Assembly (NCBI GenBank): GCA_030035585.1
Contig: CM057477.1
Location: 62,725,447 to 62,789,446, forward strand
Direction of reading: 5' to 3'
Length of the DNA: 64,000 nucleotides
Origin: Dugong dugon
Taxonomy: Eukaryota > Chordata > Mammalia > Sirenia > Dugongidae
Shown: piece by piece, positions 54,961 through 64,000 of the stretch
Layout of the letters: each line of letters starts with the position of its first letter
How positions within the stretch are numbered: position 1 is the first letter of the stretch
Program-made: the position numbers and the translations under genes
Notes under the pieces: generated by a model
Told to the model about the DNA's origin: nothing
The model's database searches: none
Seen by the model: only the letters and a program-made list of their open reading frames with translations

Positions 54961-56744
54961 ACTTGCTCGAGTGTCTGGATTTCGATCATCTGGTTTTTAC
55001 AGGCAGCAGTAATGGGAGAGTTTTCTAGCAGGTTTTACTTGTAAAGATAACAACCGTACTATAATAATACTTTTGTTTTTTAAGCCAGTGGGTTTTAGAG
55101 AGAAAAATCACATTTACATTTCGAGAGATAATAGCTTTCCTTGAATTTTATCACTTACAGAAGCAAAACAAAAAAATATATTCTTTGCTAGGCATATATA
55201 AATTGAGCCTAAAAGGGATCCACCAGATGAAATCAGGTCCCCAAGTTGTCCCCAGTGCTATAAACATTAAAATTGCACACACAGACACCCCTATCAGTAC
55301 CTTCTCACCAGTAATTAAATATGCATTCTTTCATCCATAGCTAGAAAAGTCAACTCCACAAGCTGAACCCTATATAGACCTATCTTCAGTATGTCCCGAA
55401 GCCAAGCTTTTGAAAGTGGGAATTCCATTAAGCCTCAATCCTATGAACCTCCTCTTCTTACATCAGAGGGACTGAAAACTACATACTGTAAACAGTGTAT
55501 ACAACGCGCAACGCGCACAGTTCCTTTAAGTTAGTCTTTTTGCCCGTTCGCCGTGTCCAGAAGCAGTAAAAAAAGAGATTTGATGGTGATTAAAAAATAG
55601 TTAAGTGGTCAAGAGATGCAGCAAAGCTCGCCCTCCTCCGTTTCACCCTCAGGGTCACACTGACCAAATAATTCCCTTCTTCCAACCAAAATCAAGAGAT
55701 TGGATGGCGTGTAAAATAGCCTAACCCCTTACAAAATTTGCTTTATTAATCTAAAATATTTGCAAGGACAATTTAATTGAGGTTATACTTTAATATACTA
55801 TAAATCTAAGGCCTAAAGTTTGCTTGATTATAATAGATTATAAACAGTTTGCAATTCAGTATTTTTAAGCAGGCATATTTAATCTCTACAATACTGCCCT
55901 CTAATGGCATAATACTATAAAAACAAGCAAAAATCTACAAAGTACTGGGGAGACTTCTCTAATCCATACGCATGTATGCCATCACAAACAGTTCCAATAT
56001 AAAATTTGATCATACAATACATATATTCTATTTATACATATGTAATTCTCATTCTCTCCCTCTTCCTCTCTCTCAGCATCCTTTTCTAAAATTGCCATCA
56101 GAGTCTTTGTGCATTTTTTTAAATTGACCCAATGCTGGCAAAGCGCATCTGGTTTTAGAAACTGTCCAACATGATTAGGGACCAAAACTGATGAATGTAG
56201 TAGATGATAAAGACAGTAATTCTCTCTTGGGTCAAAACACCAAAGTGTGACTATAAAGTAATAACATTCTTTTCTATTGTAAGGGTCATATTATTCCCCA
56301 AAATTTAAAGCTTTACTCTTAAGTAACAAATAATATTTGTTAGCATATTTATGATTTACAAAAATTTTTAAAATATATTATCTCATATGGTACAAATTTC
56401 TTTAAAGAAGACACCCATTTTCAGTAAAGGAAACAATCACTTAGTAAGTGGAAGCTTAAAAATCATAATTATTTGGAAAGCAGGCATGTGGTCGCCTATA
56501 CCAATGCTAAACAGAATTATGTATTATTTACTACGTAGTAGTTTTTGTATTTTAAAAACGTAAAGTTGTGAGTAAAACCAAATCTATGATTAAGTCCACT
56601 TACATATTTTAATCGAATGCCAACTCCAAAGGAAACATTTTTTAAAAAGCATCACTTTAAGCTGTAAAAATAGCTTAAAAAACCAAAAACTCTAAAGTCA
56701 TATAAAAAAGGAATTTTAAATGAATAGCTGGAGTTTAAGATTAC
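54961..56744. other. No gene seen; presumed intron of long TSC22D1
   Basis: About 1.8 kb, mostly unique-looking and AT-rich, with no recognised transposon or exon of the gene. Confidence 0.5.
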
Positions 56745-57110
56745 ACGCCGTCCCCAGTTACGAATGAGATCCATTCCTGTGTCTTTCAGTTGAGTTTGTA
56801 GGCAAGTCAGAACAGGTGCATACGGTTCTTATTTAGCATTACAGCTATACTTTAGTGCAAGAAGAGGTTCAGGAAGCGTTTTCAATGATTTAAAAGCTGC
56901 ACATGCAGCAAGTGAAGGTGACTGTGATGAATTTGTTGCAAGTAGGGGTTGGTTCAGTCATTTCAAAGTGAGGGCGAATTTGTGTAACATTAAACAGCAA
57001 GTAAAAGCTGTCTGTAAGTCAGAAGTTCACGACCCAGGGACTGCCCATACTGAATTCACTGAGTTTTACTTATTCATGATGTTCTTCAGCATAGAAATAA
57101 GTTGGTTAGG
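56745..57110 (+). mobile_element. Tigger-type (pogo-like) DNA transposon remnant
   Basis: Starts with terminal-repeat-like text ('CGTCCCCAGTTACGAATGAG'). The plus frame (56918 on) reads 'EFVASRGWFSHFKVRANLCN', the helix-turn-helix signature of Tigger/CENP-B-type transposases ('GWF..FK'). Only part of the transposase remains and the catalytic domain is absent. Confidence 0.78.
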
Positions 57111-57194
57111 TTTATATTTAAAACATTTCAATTGCCGATCCATTGTGTTAAGCCACAGAAGCAAACATAAGCAACCACAGTCTCTTTAATGCAT

Positions 57195-57335
57195 TTCCCT
57201 ACTGAAGGACCATGGTGGGGATCTCCAATGCTTTGCTATTTTAAATAAAATTGCAAGAAATATCCTTGTACATACATTCTTGACACTTGTGTCTGTATTT
57301 CTGGAGAATTTGCTGGACCAAAGGATATGCAACAA
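57195..57335 (-). repeat. Old L1 3' end remnant
   Basis: The plus strand has 'CCAATGCTTTGCTATTTTAAAT', 'ATATCCTTGTACATACATTC' and 'GGAGAATTTGCTGGACC', degraded antisense L1 ORF2-end text. Confidence 0.6.
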
Positions 57336-58284
57336 CAACAACAAAAGTGACTGGAAATACAGTCCTAGATTCTTTATGTGCTACAGTCTTTATGTGCTAG
57401 ATTCTTTAAAACTGGGATTTTATATCAAAACTGAAAAGACATTAATTTGAAAAAAGTAGGCAAAGGAAACGGAAGAAAGCGCCATAGAGAAAAATCCTTG
57501 GGTCAGAAATGTCTGAGGCACAAATGACTAGAATTACTTTCAAATGTTCTATTTGCAAAGCAAAACATCTACATGTCAAGTGCCCATGAAGCCTTGCTGA
57601 AAGGAGGGAAAACACTACGACGCCTCCAGAAGAGACCCCCAAAGGATGGATGAGACAAGTCATGTTCAGGGCACTTGGCAGAGATCAGGAGGTCTCACTT
57701 AGGTGGGGAATCTGCAGTACAGGAAACAGCCTGGACAGTCCCCATTTGGGTGAAAACAGCTCTTTAACTAGAGCTTTGTTGTTGCTGGCTGCCCTGGAGT
57801 CACCCCAACTCATGGTAAACCCATGCACAACGGAAAGAAACGCCTGCCTGGTCCTGCCCTATGACTGGTTGCAGATCAGATGTTTGTGATCCATTGGGTT
57901 TACATCCAGATATATATATGAAAGTGAAACTGGGGTGCTTTTTTTTTTTTTTTCCTTTTGTCTAAGACTAAGCCTTTTTTTACTTGGCTTCCAATTCAGT
58001 CACCTCTGCATACTGGTAGCAAGCACACTGAGACAAGGGGCAGGGCAGGGGTAAGGTCCGTGTGTTTCTAATTCAGCAGCACATGCTTTTCTTCCACTTG
58101 TGCTGACTTGGCCAATAGAGGCAAAGTTGGGAATCTACCACTCATACAAATGACCTATTACTGCCCCTGTCCAAACTCCTTGCAAATTTAAAGTGACTGC
58201 CAAGAAAGAGGCACATCACCTTGCACCTGACCAAATTACAGCTGTCTAGGGACTCTCAGGCCACTTCCACTTTTCTAGCTCACT
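57336..58284. other. No gene seen; SINE tail fragment at 57777-57903
   Basis: 57777-57903 (minus) is a partial SINE/RTE tail ('TTGTTGTTGCTGGCTGCCC', 'GTGATCCATTGGGTTT'). The rest is unique-looking, with a T run at 57938-57952. Confidence 0.55.
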
Positions 58285-58442
58285 CTCACACAGAGAGTAC
58301 GGATGCCAGATTTAGCAAATAAAAATACAGGACTCCCATTTAAATTGGAACTGCAGGCAAACAGCAAATAATGTGTTAGTATGAGTATGCTTCATGCCAT
58401 ATTGGTTGTTTATCTGAAATTAAAATTAACAGGGCACCCTGA
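58285..58442. repeat. Degraded palindromic short DNA transposon (MITE-like)
   Basis: Left arm 'GCCAGATTTAGCAAATAAAAA' and the right arm around 'TTGGTTGTTTATCTGAAATT' are imperfectly complementary ('AACAGCAAAT' versus 'GTTGTTTATC'), as in palindromic non-autonomous DNA elements. I cannot assign the family. Confidence 0.5.
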
Positions 58443-59697
58443 AGCATAATACACATTAATGAATAAAACCTACCTATGGGTAACAGGATAAAATGATGTT
58501 CCTTAAAAAGGATGACATTGCCAATCAAGAGTGCCTGAGAATATTTAAATGATTTTCCTGAATAAGACAATTTAGTAGATGTTAACAATATTTTGAGCCC
58601 TTTTCTCCCAGATTAATATGGCTGGTCCTGCAATGTAACCAACAAAGTCCTTATCAGGCTATTCTAAAAAGTGAAATTTCGATCTTTGGACAAACACAAT
58701 AATGCTGGTAAGAAATATGCCTGCAGAAAAGCTACAAGTTCATCAGAGGTGTTATTTAGAAAAACAAGAGCTGGGAAAGGCCTTCTTAAGTAAGGCACAT
58801 GTTTGGGCCCCACACACTGTCAGAACAAGAAGCAATGACAAGGAAATCAAAACAAGTAAAAGCTGTTACATTCAACCATATTTTAAATTTCATTGATTTA
58901 CACACAAAGACTGGAAGATAAAGTAGAGAAAATCTTCCAAAAAAGTAGAAAAGAAAAAAAGATGGACATTGGGAAATAAAAAGATAAGAGACTTAAAGGA
59001 CAAATCTAGGAGGTCAAACATCAAAATAGGATGAGTTCTGAAAACAAAGAACAAAGGGAAAGAAATTATCAAAGAAACAATTTAACATTTTCTTCCAGAA
59101 TGAAAAGGCATGAGTCTTCAGATTAAAAGAGATGACCAAATGCCCAGCAAAATGAATAAAAAAAGCCCTACACCAAAGCCCACCATCATGAAACTTCAGA
59201 CCACTAAGGATCTAGAGAAAATCCTAAAAGCTTCCAAAGAAGGGGGAAAAAAAAACAAGTTGCAAATACAGGAACTAGCATCAGGATGGTTTTGTTGGTG
59301 GCCAGAATATAATGGAGAAAATGTCTTTAAAATTCTGAGAAAAAAGTTTTTTAATCTAGAATTCTACACTTGCCAGATCATCTGCCATTGATTGTAAAAC
59401 GTAGAATAAAAATATTTTCAGACATTTCTGACACCAAAATGGAGGAGGAAATCAATGAAACAAAGACTTGGGAAATAAGAAACAGGGACTCTAACACTGG
59501 CAAGGAGGGCAGAGAATCAGCAGCATGATGGTGCAGAGAAATCTCAGCTGCCAAGCAAGCCTAAACAGCAGCTGGTCTGTAATGCTGTAGGAAGATGGAG
59601 GACTTTGGGAGGGAGAGCTTCGGGCGGTGGGGGGCGGGGAGGAATAAACAGACTATCTGATACATCTGACCATTTGCAGGGGCTTAGAGGGAGCCAA

Positions 59698-59906
59698 AGT
59701 AGCCTGGGTAGCACAAGCAGTTAAGCGCTCGGCTGCTAACCTAAAGGCTGGCAGTTTGAACCTGCCAGGTGGTACCGTGGAAGAAAGGCCTGGTGATCTG
59801 CTTCTGTAAAGATTATAACCAAGAAAACTCTGTGGAGCAGTTCTACTCTGTAACACATGGGGTTGCCGTGAATTGGAATCGACTCAAAGACAAGAAGTTT
59901 GGTTTT
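59698..59906 (+). mobile_element. AfroSINE-type SINE
   Basis: Sense copy: 'GCCTGGGTAGCACAAGCAG', 'CGGCTGCTAACCTAAAGGC', 'GAAGAAAGGCCTGGTGATC' and tail 'GAATTGGAATCGACTCAAAG'. Confidence 0.9.
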
Positions 59907-59938
59907 TTCGGATTTAGGGGGAGCTATAGATAGGTATC

Positions 59939-60141
59939 AGGAGCCCTGGTGGTACAGTGGTTAAAGCACTCAGCTGCTAACCAAAAAGGTCAACGGTTAG
60001 AACCCACCAGCTGCTCCTTGGGAGAAAGATGTGGCTGTCTGCTTCTGTAAAGATTTACAGCCTCGGAAACACTATGGGGCAGTTCTACTCTGTCCTATAG
60101 GGTCGCTATGAGTTGGAATCGACTCGACAACAGTGGGTTTG
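59939..60141 (+). mobile_element. AfroSINE-type SINE
   Basis: Sense copy: 'AGGAGCCCTGGTGGTACAGTGG', 'CAGCTGCTAACCAAAAAGG', the 'GCTTCTGTAAAGATTTACAG' insert and tail 'GTTGGAATCGACTCGACAAC'. It follows the previous SINE by 32 bp in the same orientation. Confidence 0.95.
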
Positions 60142-60832
60142 GACTGATAGGTATATGACAGATCTAATGATGCAGTTAAAAAAGTTAAAAGACAGTTTTA
60201 CAGAAAACAATACAAAGAAAAAAAGATAAGCTCTTAAATGATTATATGATATTAATTTTTAAAATATTTATTGATTTAACTTCAATAAGTTAACTTTACT
60301 AGAAGAAAATGTGGCAGGAATGGTTTAAAAGTGCTAGACCCTAATCTATTACAACTTGAGTAAGTAACATTTAAAATCGAAAAGCAAGAAATAACAGTGC
60401 AAATTTATTAAATAAAAATGTGGAGGTAAATATGAGAAAAAAACATAAGAAAAGTTAAAAGTGCCTGCCTCTGAGGAACAGACTTGGGGGAATGAAAAAG
60501 GGAACTGCTAATTATTTTTCTATTCATTCTATTTGATCTTTATGTATGTTCATGTATTATTTTGATTTAAAAGATTTTAAAGTAAAAGATGAGAGGGGTA
60601 CTCAGAGAGAGATCTGCAGAGGGTCCCCCCACCCCAGGCTTCACCTGAACTCATGCACGTGAGGAAACTACTGAGGCTGGGGAAAGAACCATCCCAAAGA
60701 AGCAGGCGGAACAATTTTCAGAAATCACACAGGGTTGGGAATAGGTGGTGTTACCACCACTCTGAATGGAAAAATCTCATGATACACAGGATACCAGGTA
60801 CTCAGAAGGATATTGCACCCCCCCCAAAAAAA

Positions 60833-60994
60833 AAAAACAAACCCAATGCTGTTGAGTCAATTCCAACTCATAGCTACCCTATAAGACAGAGTAGAACTGC
60901 CTCATAAGGTTTCCCAGGAGCAGCTAGTGGATTCCAACTGCTGACCTTCTGGTTAGCAGCCAAACACTTAACCACTGCACCACCAGAGTCCTGG
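60833..60994 (-). mobile_element. AfroSINE-type SINE
   Basis: The plus strand reads 'CAAACCCAATGCTGTTGAGTC', 'CTCATAAGGTTTCCCAGGAGC' and 'AACCACTGCACCACCAGAGTCC', after a C-run and A-run at 60819-60838. Confidence 0.93.
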
Positions 60995-62283
60995 ATATTG
61001 CCCAAGGAGTGGGGAAAAATGAACCCAGATTGAAGGGTGCTTTGGTCCCATGTAAAGCAACTTAAAGGAATCCTTGAAAGGATCAAACCGTTTGCATGTA
61101 ACTTAATGTAGTTCCAAAAGAAAGCTCAAGGATGTTGAATAAAATATAATATCTAACATCTAGTAATTCACAATGTCTGGCATCCAATAAAAAAATTACC
61201 AGGCATACAAGTAAGCAGAAAAATATGACTCATAATGAGAAAAAAAAATCAATCAATCATAATGACCCAGATATGACAAAGATGACAGAATTTGTAGATT
61301 AAGACATTAAAAGATTATTACAACTATATCTGTATGTTCAAGAAAGTAGAGGAAAACACGAGCATATTGAGGAGACGTGGAAGATAAAATGAAAACCCAA
61401 ATCAAACTTAGACCAAAATAAAAAAAATACAGTGTTTGAGAAGAAAAATACACTTGATAGGATTAATATGGAGATAATGGCAGAAGAAAATATTCCCGAA
61501 CTTGGAAACATAGTAATAGAAATTAACCAAAACAAAACACAAAGAGAAAAAAAAAAACCTTTGTGTGTGTGAGGGGTAGAACAAAGCATCATTATCTGAG
61601 GGATAACTTCAAGAAACTAAATATGTCTGTAGTTGAAGTCCCTAACAGGAGACAGAGAAGGAGAGGGAAAATATTTGAAGAAATAATGGCAAAAGTTTTC
61701 TAATTTTATTATAAAATAATAAATCCACAGACCCAAGAAACTAAATGAACCCTAAGCCAAAGAATTACGAAGAAAACTATGACATGGCATATTGGAATCA
61801 AATTGCTTAAAACCAATGATAAAAAGGAACATCTTAAAAGCAGCCAGAGAAAAGAAATACATAATGCACAGAGCAACAAAGATAAGGATGATAGCAGACT
61901 ACTGATTGGAAACAATTCTAGACAGAAGACAGTCCAGCAATATCTTCAAAGTGCTGAAAGGAAAAACAAAAAAAAATGTCAACCTACAACTTTATGTCCA
62001 GTGAAAATATCTTTCAAAAACAAAGGTGAAATAAAGATTTTTTCATACATACAAAAGCTGGGAGGATTCTTTGCTGGCAGAGGTGCACTACAAGAAAATT
62101 TTAAAGGAACTCCTCCAGCAGAAGGAAAATGACACCAGATGGAAATCTAGATCTACACAAAAGAATGAAGAGCACTAGAAATGATAACTACTTGGTTAAA
62201 TATAAAAGGCTTCTTCCTTACTATTTAAATCTCTTTAAAAGGTAACAGTCTTAAAGCAAATGTAATAACAATGTATGGGAGAG

Positions 62284-62465
62284 CTATGTTGTTGCTGGGT
62301 GCCATTGAGTCGATTCCTACTCATAGTGGCCCCACGTGACACAGTAGAACTGCCCCATACGGTTTTCTTGGCTATAATCTTTACAGAAGCAGATTGCCAG
62401 GTCTTTCTCCCGAGGAGTTCTGGATAGGTTCAAACTGCCAACCTTTTGGTTAGCAGCTAAGTGCT
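62284..62465 (-). mobile_element. AfroSINE-type SINE with target duplication
   Basis: The plus strand reads 'TTGTTGCTGGGTGCCATTGAG', 'GCCCCATACGGTTTTCTTGG' and 'CCAACCTTTTGGTTAGCAGC'. It is flanked by the perfect 10-bp repeat TATGGGAGAG at 62274-62283 and 62466-62475. Confidence 0.93.
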
Positions 62466-62490
62466 TATGGGAGAGTGACAGCATATGTAA

Positions 62491-62702
62491 GAGTGCTCTG
62501 GTGGCACAACGGTTAAGAGCTCAGCTGCTAACCAAAAGGTTGGTGGTTATAGAATCCACCAGCAGCTTCGTGGGAGAAAAGACCAGGCCATGTGTCCCCA
62601 TAAAGATTTACAGCCTAGAAAACCCTATAGGGCAGTTCTACTCTGTCCTATAGGGTCACTATGAGTCAGATTTGAGTTGACGGCACACAACAACAACAAC
62701 AA
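62491..62702 (+). mobile_element. AfroSINE-type SINE
   Basis: Sense copy: 'GTGCTCTGGTGGCACAACGG', 'CAGCTGCTAACCAAAAGG', 'CAGTTCTACTCTGTCCTATAG' and a (CAA)n tail at 62685-62701. It faces the opposite way to the SINE 25 bp to its left. Confidence 0.93.
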
Positions 62703-63621
62703 TACAGTATAAGAAAAAATGTATGACAAAAATAGAACAAAGGCTACGAGGGGAGAAGGCAAGTACTTTTGTAAGGTTCTTACATTACTTGAAAGTAGAT
62801 TGTGAAAAGTTAAAGATGTATACTACAAACTCTAAATGAGCAACTAAAATAATACAAAGAATTATAGCTAATAAGCTAACAAAGGAGATGAAATGGAATC
62901 ATAAGAAAATATACAAACTAAAAGAAGGTAGAATAAGACATACAATAAAAACTAAAGAGCAAGATGGTAGATTTAAATCCAATGATAAAAAAAATCACAT
63001 TAAATGTAAATAGCCTCAATTAAGCACTTCAATTAAAAAGCAGAGTTTGTCAGATAGGATTGAAAAAAAAAGACCCAAGTATATGCTCCCTACAAGAAAC
63101 ATATTTTAAGTATAAAGTCACAAATAGGTAAAATAAGAGGACAAAAAAAGATACACCATGTTAGCAAAAATCAAAAGTGGCTATATTAATCAGACAAGGA
63201 AGATTAAAGGGCAAACAATATTCCCAGGAATAAAGAAGGTCATTTCATAATGATAAAGGGTCAGTTCATCAAGAGGTCATAAAAATCCTAAATGTTTGTG
63301 CACCTAATAATAGAGCTTCAAATATATGAAGCAAAAACTGATAGAACTACAAGAAGAGATAGAAAAATCCACAATTATAGCTAGAGATTTCAAAAACCCT
63401 CTCTCAGTAATTAGAAGAACAGGTAAACAGAAAATAAGTAACGATATACAACACTTGAATAACACTATCACCCATGTGACGTAATTGATATTTGTAAACA
63501 TTTCATCCAACAACAGAATACACATTCTTTTTAAGTACAAATAGAATTTTTACCAGGATAAACCATATTCTGAGCCTTAAAAAAAGCCTCAATAAATTTA
63601 AAGCTTCAAAGCATACAAAGT

Positions 63622-64000
63622 GTGATGGTTAAGTCTGTGTGTCAACTTGGCTGGGCCATAATTCTCAGTGGTTTGGCAGTTATGTAATGATGTAGTTTGG
63701 CAGTATATAATGATATGATCATCTTCCATGATGTGATCTGAAGTGATCAGCCAATCAGTTGTAAGGCAAGTTTCGTCAGGGGTGTGGCCTGCATCCAATA
63801 TATATATAGATGTTCTAGCAAAGCTCATTTGCTTGCTCTGGATCCTGCATCTGGCTCGTCATCATCTGACCTCTGGTTCTTGGGACTGAGCCAGCTGCCT
63901 GCTGTATTCTTGCCGATCTTGGGATTCGTCATCCTCTGCAGCCTATGAGCCAGCAGCTTGCCATCTGACCTAACAATCTTGGGTTTGTCAGCCCCTACAA
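63622..64000 (+). repeat. MLT2-like ERVL LTR, cut by the window edge
   Basis: Starts 'TGTGATGGTTAAGTCTGTG', then 'CAACTTGGCTGGGCCATAATTC', the MLT2-type 5' signature, and matches the reverse complement of 14132-14609 in its first part. Its 3' end lies beyond 64000. Open frames here are not genes. Confidence 0.78.

Larger units (their letters stand above)
59090..63600 (+). repeat. Degraded old L1 (L1M/HAL1-type), interrupted by SINEs
   Basis: 61390-62220 resembles old L1 text around ORF1 ('CTTAAAAGCAGCCAGAGAAAAG', 'CTTTTTCATACATACAAAAGC'-type phrases). 62700-63600 resembles a decayed ORF2 start ('CCTACAAGAAACATATTTTAAG', 'GAAATAGAAAAATCCACAATTATAG'-type text). 59110-59391 looks like a related copy of the first part. 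Frames are short and broken. Several SINEs sit inside. Confidence 0.65.

Noticed and set aside
54447-55028. Several 80-112-residue frames on both strands near 54.5-55 kb
   Set aside because: They lie in the CpG-rich promoter, where stop codons are rare, and none has a domain.
1-64000. CRISPR array, operon, phage or other prokaryotic-type system
   Set aside because: No evenly spaced repeats, operons or ribosome-binding sites. The content is entirely vertebrate nuclear DNA.

Overview
This is mammalian nuclear DNA: spliced exons with GT-AG introns, a CpG-rich promoter, and dense interspersed repeats. The repeats point to an afrotherian, most likely an elephant or close relative. There are more than 25 copies or fragments of tRNA-headed SINEs of the AfroSINE type, RTE-class LINE fragments with the same (CAA)n tail, and L1 elements with an unfamiliar 3' UTR. 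The lineage call rests on recognising these repeat families by eye.

Only one protein-coding gene can be supported. It is the 3' part of TSC22D1 on the minus strand. Three exons (54317-54193, 53788-53737, 52608-52351) join in frame to a 144-residue protein, the length of the short TSC22D1 isoform. It carries the TSC box and a leucine zipper with leucines exactly every seven residues (77, 84, 91, 98). Its 3' UTR runs to about 51205, with an AATAAA signal at 51228-51223. A promoter with a TATA-like box, two CCAAT boxes and a GC box lies at 54580-54640, inside a CpG-rich stretch. A second GC-rich segment with a TATA box sits inside intron 2 (52880-53160) and may be a further promoter.

Layout. 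1-51.2 kb is gene-free flank downstream of TSC22D1, made of nested transposons. The largest is an about 8.1-kb structurally complete but coding-dead L1 (17334-25443, minus) lying inside a tRNA-Gly-headed SINE and bounded by a 13-bp target duplication. Two more L1 copies (27755-32500 minus; 41930-47035 plus) are each split by an RTE insertion. Older material includes MIR, L2, an MLT2-like ERVL LTR and other LTR-like pieces. 51.2-54.9 kb is the TSC22D1 short-isoform unit. 55-64 kb should be first-intron sequence of the long TSC22D1 transcript. It holds a Tigger-type DNA transposon remnant, a degraded old L1, several SINEs in both orientations, and the start of a second MLT2-like LTR.

I found no prokaryotic-type system, CRISPR array or convincing new gene. 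The points most worth a second look are the intronic TSC22D1 promoter candidate, the weak first and strong second start codon, and the finding that all three RTE insertions sit inside L1 sequence in antisense orientation. The inverted SINE pair in the intron and the local duplications near 48 kb and 35 kb are lesser leads.
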